Source of the DNA: JBGVSA01 sp049840475 | GTDB lineage: Bacteria; Pseudomonadota; Gammaproteobacteria; Burkholderiales; Rhodocyclaceae | DNA length: 64,000 bases | Assembly: GCA_049840475.1 (NCBI GenBank) | Contig: JASGKX010000001.1 | Coordinates: forward strand, 1,612,001-1,676,000 | Direction of reading: 5' to 3' | Part shown: one piece after another, positions 8,404 to 17,333 of the stretch | How positions within the stretch are numbered: position 1 is the stretch's first letter | Layout of the letters: each line of letters begins with the position of its first letter | Position numbers and translations under genes: made by a program | The notes under the pieces: generated by a model | The model's input: the letters and a program-made list of their open reading frames with translations, nothing else | Databases searched by the model: none | What the model was told of the DNA's origin: nothing

Positions 8404-8994
8404 ATGACGCAGCCCGCACCCAAGCTCATCGTCGGCCTCGGTAACCCTGGGGCCGAATACACCAAGACCCGGCACAACGCCGGGTTTTGGTTTTGTGAGT
8501 GCCTCGCCCAGGACCTGGGCGTGTCGCTCCATCCCGAATCGCGATTCCATGGTTTGGCTGGTCGTTCGCGCGAGGCCGACGTATGGATTCTGCTGCCGCA
8601 GACCTTCATGAACCGCTCCGGCCAATCGGTGCTGGCGCTGGCGCATTTCTACCGCATCTTGCCGAATGAAATCCTCGTCGTGCATGACGAGCTGGACATT
8701 CCTCCAGGACAGTTGCGGCTTAAGTTCGGCGGCGGTCTGGGTGGCCACAACGGTCTCAAGGACATCAGTGCGCGTCTGTCGAGTCACGACTACTGGCGTT
8801 TGCGCATTGGCATCGGCCATCCGGGCGATCGCAACGAGGTGGTCAACTACGTGCTCAAACCGCCGCGTCGCGAAGAACAGACGGAGATTGATGATTCGAT
8901 CAACCGTGCGTTGCTCGCGTGGCCGAAAATCGCGCGTGGTGAATGGGCGGCGGCCACCCAGCAACTGAACACCAAGCCACAGGCTCAGAAATAA
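8404..8994 (+). CDS. pth: Peptidyl-tRNA hydrolase
   Basis: Cleaves the ester bond of peptidyl-tRNAs released prematurely from ribosomes and so recycles tRNA in the cytosol. The 196 residues match the family length. Conserved segments include VGLGNPGAEYTKTRHNAGFW, with the catalytic His in RHNAG, then LPQTFMNRSGQSV, the acidic HDELD with the helper Asp, and GGHNGLKDI. It lies between rplY and ychF with short gaps (39 and 10 bp), suggesting one operon. Confidence 0.97.
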   Translation: MTQPAPKLIVGLGNPGAEYTKTRHNAGFWFCECLAQDLGVSLHPESRFHGLAGRSREADVWILLPQTFMNRSGQSVLALAHFYRILPNEILVVHDELDIPPGQLRLKFGGGLGGHNGLKDISARLSSHDYWRLRIGIGHPGDRNEVVNYVLKPPRREEQTEIDDSINRALLAWPKIARGEWAAATQQLNTKPQAQK

Positions 8995-9004
8995 GGCGAA
9001 GATC

Positions 9005-10096
9005 ATGTCCCTCAAGTGCGGCATCGTTGGCCTGCCCAACGTCGGCAAGTCCACTCTCTTCAATGCGCTGACCAAGGCCGGCATTGCGGCCGAGAACTAT
9101 CCGTTCTGCACGATTGAGCCGAACGTCGGCATCGTAGAAGTGCCCGATCCGCGTCTCGACGCGCTGGCGGCCATCGTCAAGCCGCAGAAGGTGCAGCATG
9201 CGATCGTCGAGTTCGTCAACATCGCAGGCCTGGTGGCCGGCGCTTCGAAGGGTGAAGGTCTGGGTAACCAGTTCCTGGCCAACATCCGCGAAACCGACGC
9301 GATCGTGAACGTGGTGCGTTGCTTCGATGATCCGAACGTCATCCACGTGTCGGGCCGCGTCAACCCCATCGCCGATATCGAAACCATTGTCACCGAACTG
9401 GCGCTGGCCGACATGGCGGCGGTAGAAAAGGCGATTGCCCGCGATGGCCGCAAGGCCAAGTCTGGCGACAAGGAAGCGCAGAAGTTCGTTGCGGTGCTCG
9501 AAAAACTGCTGCCGCACCTGAACGAGGGCAAGCCGGCACGCACGATGCCGCTCACCGATGAGGAGCAGGTACTCATCAAGCCGCTGTGCCTTATGACGAT
9601 CAAGCCGGCGATGTACGTGGGCAACGTGCTTGAAGACGGATTCGAAAACAACCCTCACCTCGATCGCCTGCGCGAGCACGCTTCGAAGGAAGGCGCTCCC
9701 GTCGTGGCTGCGTGCGCCAAGATCGAAGCGGAACTTGCCGACCTCGACGACGAAGACAAGAAGGCTTTCCTTGCCGATCTCGGCCTGGACGAGCCGGGCC
9801 TGAACCGTCTCATCCGCGCAGGCTATGACCTGCTTGGCCTGCAGACCTACTTCACCGCCGGCGTGAAGGAAGTGCGCGCCTGGACTATCCATAAGGGCGA
9901 CACCGCACCGCAAGCCGCTGGCGTCATCCACACCGATTTCGAACGCGGCTTCATTCGCGCGCAGACGATTTCGTACGACGACTTCATTGCCTGCAAGGGC
10001 GAGCAAGGCGCCAAGGAAGCCGGCAAGATGCGCGCTGAAGGCAAGGAATATGTCGTCAAGGATGGCGACGTGATGAACTTCCTCTTCAACGTCTGA
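9005..10096 (+). CDS. ychF: Redox/ribosome-associated ATPase YchF (OLA1 family)
   Basis: Obg-family P-loop NTPase that prefers ATP and binds ribosomes; it is linked to stress responses in other bacteria. The 363 residues match E. coli YchF. The P-loop GLPNVGKST follows the start MSLKCGIV, the switch II region reads VNIAGLVAGASKGEGLGNQFL, a coiled-coil insertion lies about 130-200, and a C-terminal TGS domain ends YVVKDGDVMNFLFNV. It is the last gene of the run from rplY and is followed by a strong terminator. Confidence 0.97.
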   Translation: MSLKCGIVGLPNVGKSTLFNALTKAGIAAENYPFCTIEPNVGIVEVPDPRLDALAAIVKPQKVQHAIVEFVNIAGLVAGASKGEGLGNQFLANIRETDAIVNVVRCFDDPNVIHVSGRVNPIADIETIVTELALADMAAVEKAIARDGRKAKSGDKEAQKFVAVLEKLLPHLNEGKPARTMPLTDEEQVLIKPLCLMTIKPAMYVGNVLEDGFENNPHLDRLREHASKEGAPVVAACAKIEAELADLDDEDKKAFLADLGLDEPGLNRLIRAGYDLLGLQTYFTAGVKEVRAWTIHKGDTAPQAAGVIHTDFERGFIRAQTISYDDFIACKGEQGAKEAGKMRAEGKEYVVKDGDVMNFLFNV

Positions 10097-10135
10097 CCGT
10101 TCGCGCGCGGCTGTCCGCATCGCGCAGCCCAGAAG

Positions 10136-10159
10136 CCCACGGCACGCCGTGGGTTTTTT
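10136..10159 (+). terminator. Rho-independent terminator after ychF
   Basis: A GC-rich stem of 7-8 bp (from 10136-10142 with 10147-10153) is followed at once by six T residues (10154-10159). It lies 40 bp after the ychF stop codon and closes the rplY-pth-ychF run. Confidence 0.9.
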
Positions 10160-10243
10160 CGTTTGTGCGCAGGGCCGGTCTTGCTACTCTCGGGCGTTGC
10201 TAGAATCCGACGGGCATCAGCCGTCCCGCACAGACTTTCTCGT

Positions 10244-10840
10244 ATGCCTCTCTCACTCGCCGCTCCCGTCCATAGCGAACTGCTCATCAAGAAAAGTCGC
10301 TTTATCGGCTGTGTACAACCGGTCGCGGATCGACCGTCTGCGCAGAAGGTCGTCGCCGAACTCTGGAAGGAACATCCCACCGCTTCGCACGTATGCTGGG
10401 CATTGCTGGCTGGCGGGCAATCGGCGGCTGTCGACGATGGCGAACCGAGCGGAACTGCCGGGCGCCCCATGCTCGACGTGCTGCGGCATCAGGATCTTGA
10501 AGGTGTGCTGGCGACAGTGATCCGCTATTACGGCGGCATCATGTTGGGCGCTGGTGGCCTGGTGCGCGCCTACACCGATAGCGTCGCGCAGGCGCTGCGT
10601 CACGCGCAGAAGATTCCGATCATTCGGCTCCGTACCCTGCGCTGTGAAGCGCCGTACGCTTTTGAAGGCACCATCCGCCGTGCCATTGATGCGGCAGGTG
10701 CAACGCTTGCCGCGGTAGAGCACGGCGTTCGCGTGGCTTTCGTTGTGACGATTGCGGACGATGCTGCGGATCAGTTCGTTGCCCGATTGAACGAACTTGG
10801 CCATGGCGAAGTCGTCTGGATCGATTCGCCGGAGGGGTAA
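10244..10840 (+). CDS. YigZ/IMPACT family protein
   Basis: 198-residue protein of the YigZ/IMPACT (UPF0029) family. Typical segments are IKKSRFIGCVQPV near the start, then SHVCWALL, DDGEPSGTAGRPML, and YYGGIMLGAGGLVRAYTDSV, followed by a ferredoxin-like C-terminal domain (about 135-198). The biochemical role is not settled; eukaryotic IMPACT affects translational control. An upstream start in frame at 10163 lies inside or next to the terminator, so the ATG at 10244 is used. A TAGAAT -10-like box is found about 45 bp upstream. It is convergent with amtB. Confidence 0.92.
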   Translation: MPLSLAAPVHSELLIKKSRFIGCVQPVADRPSAQKVVAELWKEHPTASHVCWALLAGGQSAAVDDGEPSGTAGRPMLDVLRHQDLEGVLATVIRYYGGIMLGAGGLVRAYTDSVAQALRHAQKIPIIRLRTLRCEAPYAFEGTIRRAIDAAGATLAAVEHGVRVAFVVTIADDAADQFVARLNELGHGEVVWIDSPEG

Positions 10841-10886
10841 GGCGAGTGTGGCAATCGAGCCGCGCGGGGCCATCTGGCCGTGGCGA

Positions 10887-10913
10887 ATACAGCCCCGAAT
10901 GGCGGGGCTGTAT
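10887..10913. terminator. Hairpin between convergent yigZ and amtB
   Basis: An 11-bp perfect stem (10887-10897 with 10903-10913) and a 5-base loop lie between the two stop codons. It has no T-run on either side, so it may work as a shared RNA 3'-end stabiliser or a weak bidirectional terminator. Confidence 0.55.
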
Positions 10914-10930
10914 GCAATCGCGCGGTTTGG

Positions 10931-12133
10931 CTACCAGATGGCTTCGCGTTCCGGCGTCGAACTGATTTTGTGAATGGTGAGGTCGGCGCCTTCGTATTCC
11001 TGCTCAGGCGTGAGACGCAGGCCAGTCATCCATTTGAGTCCGCCATAGACGATCAGCCCGCCGCCGAAACCGACCGCCACGCCCAGCCCCGTGCCAATGA
11101 GTTGCGACCACAACGACACTTCGCCGACGCCGCCAAACGCCGGCTGGCCGAAGATGCCCGCCGCGATGCCGCCCCAGGTGCCGCACAGACCATGCAGCGG
11201 CCACACGCCGAGTACGTCGTCGATCTTCCAGCGATTCTGCGTCAGGGTGAATAGGTGGACGAACAGGAAGCCTGCGACCACGCCCACCACCAGCGCGCCC
11301 AGCGGATGCATGACGTTGGACCCCGCGCAAACGGCCACCAGACCGGCCAGCGGCCCGTTATGAACGAAGCCCGGGTCATTGCGTCCTGCAGCCAGCGCGG
11401 CCAGTGTGCCACCCACCATCGCCATGAGCGAGTTCACCGCTACCAGTCCGCTAATGCCTTCGGCTTGCTGCGCGCTCATGACATTGAAGCCGAACCAGCC
11501 AACCACCAGAATCCAGGCACCCAGCGCAAGAAAGGGAATACTTGATGGCGGATGCGCCGCGATCGCGCCGTCGCGTGAGTAGCGACCACGGCGTGGCCCC
11601 AGCAGCAGCACAGCGGCCAGCCCGATCCAGCCGCCCACCGCATGGACGACGACGCTGCCCGCAAAGTCGTGGAAGGGGGCGCCGAACGTGGCCTTGAGCC
11701 AGTCCTGCAGCCCGAAGTTGCCGTTCCACGCCAGCCCCTCGAAGAAGGGATAGATGAAGCCGACCACGATGAAGGTCGCAGCCAACTGCGGTGAGAAGCG
11801 CGCCCGTTCGGCGATGCCGCCCGACACGATGGCCGGGATGGCTGCCGCGAAAGTCAGCAGGAAGAAGAACTTGACCAGCGCAAAGCCATGATGCGTCTGC
11901 AACTGACCTGCGCCGACGAAGAAGTGAACGCCATAGGCGACGCCGTAGCCGATGAAGAAATACGCCAGCGTCGATACGGCGAAATCGGTCAGGATTTTGA
12001 CCAGCGCATTGACCTGATTCTTCTTGCGGACGGTACCCAATTCAAGGAATGCGAAGCCGGCGTGCATCGCGAGCACCATGATGGCGCCGAGAAGGACGAA
12101 CAGAACATCGCTGGGAAAGAAAGACTGCTCCAC
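10931..12133 (-). CDS. amtB: Ammonium transporter Amt
   Basis: Inner-membrane ammonia/ammonium channel of the Amt/Mep/Rh family, about 400 residues with 10-11 membrane helices. The paired channel histidines are visible in GSVVVHAVGG and GVWPLHGLCGTWGG, and the conserved Asp in PFHDFAG. The chosen start is a GTG at 12133 because GGAG lies 5 bases upstream and the protein then reads EQSFFPSDVLFVLLG; an upstream ATG at 12172 is possible. There is no PII (glnK) gene beside it, unlike many amtB loci. Upstream at about 12195 an AT-rich TATATAA could be a -10 box. Confidence 0.9.
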   Translation of the reverse strand: MEQSFFPSDVLFVLLGAIMVLAMHAGFAFLELGTVRKKNQVNALVKILTDFAVSTLAYFFIGYGVAYGVHFFVGAGQLQTHHGFALVKFFFLLTFAAAIPAIVSGGIAERARFSPQLAATFIVVGFIYPFFEGLAWNGNFGLQDWLKATFGAPFHDFAGSVVVHAVGGWIGLAAVLLLGPRRGRYSRDGAIAAHPPSSIPFLALGAWILVVGWFGFNVMSAQQAEGISGLVAVNSLMAMVGGTLAALAAGRNDPGFVHNGPLAGLVAVCAGSNVMHPLGALVVGVVAGFLFVHLFTLTQNRWKIDDVLGVWPLHGLCGTWGGIAAGIFGQPAFGGVGEVSLWSQLIGTGLGVAVGFGGGLIVYGGLKWMTGLRLTPEQEYEGADLTIHKISSTPEREAIW

Positions 12134-12371
12134 GTTAGCTCCACAAATGCACAACGGGGGAGCAAAAAGCAAAACCCGAGCCCGCTCATGGTTATATACA
12201 AATCAACGGGTTGTCGGCGTCAGGGCAGAGGATATGCACCGAACGCGTGCGACGCAGGGCTTGGGACGGCACCAGATCAGTGCTGAAAGAGGTGCGCAAG
12301 AAGTTGGTGTGCACGCAATTGGGAGCGATGGCGTCCGAGCTGGTGCGCGTGTTGCGATGAATGAGTCAGGA

Positions 12372-12398
12372 ACGGCGGGCCCAAGGGTGACCCGCCGT
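12372..12398 (-). terminator. Hairpin downstream of the amgK-like gene
   Basis: An 8-bp perfect stem (12372-12379 with 12391-12398) with an 11-base loop lies 22 bp after the stop codon of the minus-strand kinase gene. No T-run follows. The remaining 12134-12371 holds only the amtB leader and no supportable gene. Confidence 0.45.
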
Positions 12399-12419
12399 GA
12401 CGAAAGGCCGTTCAGGCCA

Positions 12420-13418
12420 TTAGAAGCTGAAGCCTTCGGCTGTGACCGACGGATCGAGTTTCTCCAGCAGGGCGGCCAGCGGGCGTAATTCGTCATAGCG
12501 CTGGCAGGTCTTGCGCAGGTAGTTCATGACCAGCGGCATGTTGGCAAGGTAGCCGTCTTTGCCATCGCGATGGTAGAGACGCGCGAAGATGCCAAGCACC
12601 TTGATGTGCCGTTGCGCGCCCATGAATTCGTAGTCGCGATGGAAATCAGCGAAGTCCTCGCGAATCGGCAGGCCGATCTGCCGTGCGGCTTGCCAATAGC
12701 GTACCAGCCAGTCGAGCGTGAGTTCTTCGTCCCATTCGACGTAGGCATCCTTGAGCAGTGACACGAGGTCGTAGCTCATTGGTCCGTAGACCGCGTCCTG
12801 AAAGTCCAGCACGCCAGGGTCCTTGCCCGGGAGGTGCATGAGGTTGCGTGAGTGATAGTCGCGATGGACGAACACTTTTGGTTCGGCGAGATTCACTTCA
12901 AGAATGCGGTCGAACACCTCATAGAGCTGGTTGGTTTCTTTTTCGCTCAGTGTGACGCTCTTGTGACGGCCGACGTACCACACGGGGAAAAGTTCGAGCT
13001 CGCGCATCAATAGCGCGCGGTCATATTCCGGTAGTGCTCCAGGGCGACTCGATGCCTGGATGACGGCCAGCGTGCCGAGCGCTTCGGCATAAAGCGTGGC
13101 GGCGTTGTCGTCGTTGAGCGCGGCGAGGTAGGTGGTGGAGCCCAGGTCGGACAAGAGCAGAAAACCCTCTTCGAGGTTCTGCGCGTGGACCTTCGGCACG
13201 TTGGCGCCCGCCGTACCGAACAGTTCGGCAACGTGGACGAAAGGCCGGCAGTCTTCGTGCTCGGTCGGCGCGTCCATCACGATGTAGGTGCCGCCGTCGT
13301 CCAGCGTGGCGCGGAAATAACGACGGAAACTGGCGTCCGCCGAGGCCGGCGTCAGTTCGATCCGATGGCCGGGCAATTGTTGCCCGACCCATTGCTGTAG
13401 TCGTTCAAGGCGATTCAA
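12420..13418 (-). CDS. amgK: N-acetylmuramate/N-acetylglucosamine kinase (AmgK-like phosphotransferase)
   Basis: 332-residue aminoglycoside-phosphotransferase-fold kinase. The catalytic loop HRDYHSRNLM carries the HxDxxxxN signature, followed by VLDFQDA as metal-binding motif, and the N-terminus has the nucleotide-loop pattern SADASFRRYFRATL. In Pseudomonas putida the gene neighbouring lptD is AmgK, which phosphorylates the anomeric position of MurNAc/GlcNAc in cell-wall recycling, and this gene is likewise divergent from lptD. Its usual partner murU, a nucleotidyltransferase, is not here: the gene downstream is amtB. The start is TTG at 13418 with GGAAG six bases upstream; no nearby ATG exists in frame. 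Substrate assignment is by analogy. Confidence 0.75.
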   Translation of the reverse strand: MNRLERLQQWVGQQLPGHRIELTPASADASFRRYFRATLDDGGTYIVMDAPTEHEDCRPFVHVAELFGTAGANVPKVHAQNLEEGFLLLSDLGSTTYLAALNDDNAATLYAEALGTLAVIQASSRPGALPEYDRALLMRELELFPVWYVGRHKSVTLSEKETNQLYEVFDRILEVNLAEPKVFVHRDYHSRNLMHLPGKDPGVLDFQDAVYGPMSYDLVSLLKDAYVEWDEELTLDWLVRYWQAARQIGLPIREDFADFHRDYEFMGAQRHIKVLGIFARLYHRDGKDGYLANMPLVMNYLRKTCQRYDELRPLAALLEKLDPSVTAEGFSF

Positions 13419-13481
13419 GACTGTCTTCCAGTTGTTAGGCTGCGGCTGAGCGGTCGCGGCGGTCGGCGCGCCCGCTTCATG

Positions 13482-13487
13482 TAGAAT
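13482..13487 (+). promoter_or_regulatory. Possible -10 box for lptD
   Basis: TAGAAT lies about 100 bp before the lptD ATG in the divergent amgK-lptD gap. No good -35 box is found at 16-18 bp spacing, so this is a weak call. The same hexamer recurs just upstream of several plus-strand starts in this window (lolB, yigZ, ispD). Confidence 0.25.
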
Positions 13488-13584
13488 CCCGAATCTTATC
13501 AAGCCGCCGCCTCGGCCTCGCAATCTGCGTGGTCCGCCCCTGATGGGGAGGCGGTCGTCGGAACACATCCAATAAAAACGCCGC

Positions 13585-15964
13585 ATGCTATCTCGCCCAC
13601 GTTTCGGCGCAGTCCAGCGATCGCGCAATGGTTCGCGCCGCCTGCAGCCTCGCCTGCTGACTCTGGCTGTGCTTGCCACTCTGAGCTCGGTGAGCCGGGC
13701 AGCCGATCCCGTGCCGATGTACGTCGATCCGCGTCTGCTGATCACCGCGCAGGCTGGCGCCGTCGCTGGCACGCGCGGTACCGCAGGCGACCGCGCTGCG
13801 CCGACGGTGATCGACGCTGACAAGTTCGACGGTCGCAACGATGTCGAGGTGCGTGCTGCGGGCGACGTGCACCTTGAGCGCGGCGCGTTGATTCTGGATA
13901 GCGATCATCTGATGTTCGACCAGATCAGCAATGATGCTACCGCCGAAGGCAACGTACGCATGCGACGCGGCGAGGACCGCATTTCGGGCCCGCGTGCGCG
14001 CATCAACGTTGACACATCGTTCGGCGAATTCGAGTCGCCCACCTATTCGTTCCAACGTGCCGACACGTCCGAAGGCGTGGTCGGAACGAGCAAGCGCATG
14101 GTTACCGGTGGCGGCGAGGCCGACATCATCCACCTGGAAGGTGAAAACCAGTACCGGCTTGCCAACGCCACGTACTCCACGTGCCCCGCGCCGAGCCCTG
14201 ACTGGTATCTGAAGATGAACGATCTTCAGCTCGACTATGACCGCGACCAGGGTGAGGGCTACAACACGACGATGGTGTTCAAGGGCGTGCCGATCGCCTA
14301 CACGCCGTGGATGAAATTCCCTCTGTCGGGCGGGCGCCAGTCGGGTCTGCTGCCGCCGACCTTCGGCAGCACCAGTAACACAGGCCTGGACCTGACGGTT
14401 CCGTACTACTTCAACCTGGCGCCGAACTACGACGCCACGTTTGCGCCCCGCTGGATGGGTCGTCGCGGCATGCAGTTGAATGGCGAGTTCCGCTACCTCA
14501 CGCCGACCTACAACGGCGCGATGCAGGCCGAGTACCTGCCGGGCGACCAGGTCACCGGTACGACCAGAACTTTGGTCCAGCTTGCCCACAACCAAGGCTT
14601 TGGCAACGGCTTCTCGGGCGCCATCAACTATGCCCGGGTGTCCGACAACAACTACTTCAACGATCTGTCGACACGGATCACCTCGACTTCGCAAACGCAG
14701 CTCAATCAGCAGGCGATCCTCAACTACAACAATGGCTCGTGGCTGTCCGGCGCATTCAACGTCCAGCGGTCGCAATGGATCGGGAACACGGCTCCCGACT
14801 ATGACCGTCTGCCTCAACTGAGTGCACGTGCTTTCCTGCCGGACTGGCACGGGCTGGCGCTGACACTGCCGGTGGACTTCACAGCGTTCTCGATCCAGCC
14901 GAGCACGAATGCCCTGAAGCAGGACGAAGGGCGGCGCGCCTATATGTATCCGCAGGTCGCCTATACGCTGCAGACGCCGGGCTGGTACATCACCCCGAAG
15001 GTCGGTGCGCACATGACGCACTACGACCTGGATCGCAAGAACACGATCGGGCCGGATTCGCTCGACCGTACGGTGCCGGTCTTCTCGGTGGATACGGGCA
15101 TGACCTTCGAGCGCGCCACGAGCTTCGCGGGCAAGTCCACGACGCAGACGCTGGAACCGCGCCTGTATTACGTGCGTGTGCCCTATCGGAACCAAGAGGA
15201 CTACCCGGTATTCGATACGGCTCTGGCCGACCTGAGCTTTTCACAGTTCTTCTCCGACAATATCTATTCCGGTAACGACCGTATCGCCAACGCCAACCAG
15301 CTGACGGCGGCCGTTTCGTCGCGTTTCATCGACGACGGCACTGGCGTTGAATGGATGCGTCTGGCATTGGCGCAGCGCTATTACTTCGAGGATCAGCGCG
15401 TGACTCTGCCGAACGAGACGCCGCGCACCAGCCGCCGTTCCGACTGGCTGGCGTCGGCGTCCGGGCGTCTCTATGAGAAGGTGTGGCTCGATCTGGCCTA
15501 CGAATACAATCCGCAGGACAACCGGACCGAACGAGGCGTTGCTGGGATCCGCTACCAGGCGGACTTCGCCAAGGTGATCTCAGCCAGCTATCGCTACAAA
15601 TACGGCCCGTTCAACTGCGGGTGGCTATCGCGATATCGACATTTCCGCGCAATGGCCACTGCTGGGCAACTGGTATGGTGTCGGGCGCTATAACCGGAAC
15701 TTGCTGGACCATACGCTGACTGAAGCCATTGCCGGTCTTGAGTACAAGGCCGATTGCTGGGTGTTCCGCGGGGTCTGGCAGACGCTGCTGAACACCTCGT
15801 CACAGCACAACAATGCGTGGTTCCTGCAAATTGAATTCAACGGGCTGGCGTCCGTTGGCTCCAGTCCGGTGCAGTTGCTCAAACGCAGCATCGGCGGCTA
15901 TGGCAAGATCAACGATTCCAGTTACGGCGATCCGGTATTCGGTGGCACGGCCGGGTCGTTCTGA
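13585..15964 (+). pseudogene. lptD: LPS-assembly protein LptD, frame interrupted once
   Basis: LptD is the outer-membrane beta-barrel that, with LptE, inserts lipopolysaccharide into the outer leaflet. A signal peptide (to about residue 33), an N-terminal OstA-like domain (about 60-190) and the barrel region follow in order. The first frame runs to residue about 678 and then reads unrelated sequence to a stop at 15693. The true C-terminus continues one base out of frame, from G-G-Y-R-D-I-D-I-S at about 15620 through GDPVFGGTAGSF at 15961. One extra G in GGG (15619-15621) explains this. Cysteines for the domain-linking disulphide are seen in YSTCPAPS and YKADCWVF, the second beyond the break. 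LptD is essential in most Gram-negatives, so a sequence error is likely. It is followed by surA, its folding chaperone. Confidence 0.9.
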
Positions 15965-15970
15965 GGCGGG

Positions 15971-15994
15971 GCGGCTGCATGCGCCGCATTTTTT
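15971..15994 (+). terminator. Weak terminator-like hairpin between lptD and surA
   Basis: A 5-bp GC stem (15971-15975 with 15983-15987), 7-base loop, and a six-T run (15989-15994) lie between the lptD stop and the surA start. It may give partial termination inside the operon. Confidence 0.35.
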
Positions 15995-16016
15995 GTCGCA
16001 AACAGAAGATACAACA

Positions 16017-17324
16017 ATGTCCTTGAACAGACTCCTGCGAGTGGCGCTGGCCCTCCTGCTGACGGCCATGCTGGCGCCGCGCCTGGTACAGGCTCAACAG
16101 CCGGTTGACCGTATCGTCGCCGTCGTCAACGATGAAATCATCACGCAGTCGGATCTGCGCGCACGCGTGACGGCCGCCACGGCAACGCTGCAACGGCAGG
16201 GGACGGCTCTGCCGCCTGCGGATCAACTTGAGCGCCAGGTGCTCGACCGCATGATCTACGACAAGCTCCAGCTGCAGGAGGCGGCCAACACGAATGTGAA
16301 GGTGGACGACGCGACCCTGCAGCGTGCGCTGCAGACCATCGCCGAGAACAACCGGATGAACATCAACCAACTGCGCGAAGCTGTTGAAAAGAGCGAAGGC
16401 CTGCCTTGGGACCGTTTTCGCGAAGACATCCGCAACGAGATCATTCTGTCGCGTCTGCGTGAGCGCGACGTTGACAGCAAGGTGGTCGTGACCGACGCCG
16501 AAGTCGATGCTTTCCTCGCCAGCCCCGAAGCCGCAACGGGTTCGCGCGAAGTTCAGGTCCAGCATATTTTGCTGCGCGCACCGGAAGGCGCCACGCCCGA
16601 ACAATGGGCCGCACTGCGCAAGCGTGCCGACGAAGTGCAGCGTCTGATCCGCCAGGGCGACGATTTCGCCAAGCTCGCCGCAACCTATTCCGACGCGCAG
16701 GACGCCATGCAGGGCGGCATCCTGGACTGGCGTCCCATCGAACGCCTGCCCGCTCTGTACGGAGAGGCTGTCTCGCGCATGAAGCCGGGACAGATCAGCG
16801 ACACCATGCAGAGCGCGGTCGGCCTGCACATCGTGCGTTTCATCAACGAGCGTGCCGCTGCTGAACAGAAGCAGCAGATTGAACAGACGCACGCTCGCCA
16901 CATCCTGATCCGCACGAGCGATGCGGCGTCCGACTCGGACGTGCGTCAGCGCCTGATCGCCTTGCGAGAGCGCATCGTCAATGGCGTGGACTTCGCCGAA
17001 ATGGCCCGCACCAACTCGGTCGACGGCACGGCCGCCAAGGGCGGCGATCTGGGCTGGGTGTCGCCGGGCGACACGGTGCCTGAATTCGAGCGCGCCATGA
17101 ACGCACTCAAGATCGGAGAGGTCAGCCAACCCGTGCAGTCGCCGTTCGGCTGGCACCTGATCCAGGTACTGGAACGCCGCACGGTCGACGTCACGGACGA
17201 CCGTCGCCGTGCCCAGGCTCGCGACGCCCTGCACGACCGCAAGGCGGACGAGTCCTTCGAGGACTGGCTGCGCCAGTTGCGCGACCAGGCCTACGTTGAC
17301 ATCCGTCTGGACCAGAACCGCTAA
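16017..17324 (+). CDS. surA: Periplasmic chaperone/peptidyl-prolyl isomerase SurA
   Basis: Periplasmic chaperone that helps outer-membrane proteins, LptD above all, to fold. It has 435 residues: signal peptide ending LVQAQ (about 1-27), the N-terminal chaperone domain starting VDRIVAVVNDEIITQSDL, and two parvulin (PpiC) domains at roughly 170-270 and 280-380, with signatures VQHILLRAP and ARHILIRTS and GGDLGWVSPGD. The ATG at 16017 gives the signal peptide; the frame is open further upstream inside lptD. pdxA follows after 9 bp, the conserved lptD-surA-pdxA-rsmA order. Confidence 0.96.
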   Translation: MSLNRLLRVALALLLTAMLAPRLVQAQQPVDRIVAVVNDEIITQSDLRARVTAATATLQRQGTALPPADQLERQVLDRMIYDKLQLQEAANTNVKVDDATLQRALQTIAENNRMNINQLREAVEKSEGLPWDRFREDIRNEIILSRLRERDVDSKVVVTDAEVDAFLASPEAATGSREVQVQHILLRAPEGATPEQWAALRKRADEVQRLIRQGDDFAKLAATYSDAQDAMQGGILDWRPIERLPALYGEAVSRMKPGQISDTMQSAVGLHIVRFINERAAAEQKQQIEQTHARHILIRTSDAASDSDVRQRLIALRERIVNGVDFAEMARTNSVDGTAAKGGDLGWVSPGDTVPEFERAMNALKIGEVSQPVQSPFGWHLIQVLERRTVDVTDDRRRAQARDALHDRKADESFEDWLRQLRDQAYVDIRLDQNR

Positions 17325-17333
17325 GAGACCGCC

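Noticed and set aside
12134..12419. Sigma-54 promoter for amtB
   Set aside because: No GG-N10-GC core with the expected flanks was found upstream of the amtB start; only an AT-rich sigma-70-like -10 candidate is visible.
13588..15195. 535-codon open frame antisense to lptD
   Set aside because: Shadow frame of a high-GC gene; the product is Arg/His-rich with no recognisable domain.
15593..15640. Programmed +1 frameshift site in lptD
   Set aside because: There is no slippery heptamer, rare-codon stall or downstream pseudoknot that I can see, and four other genes show the same type of lesion, so error or mutation is simpler.
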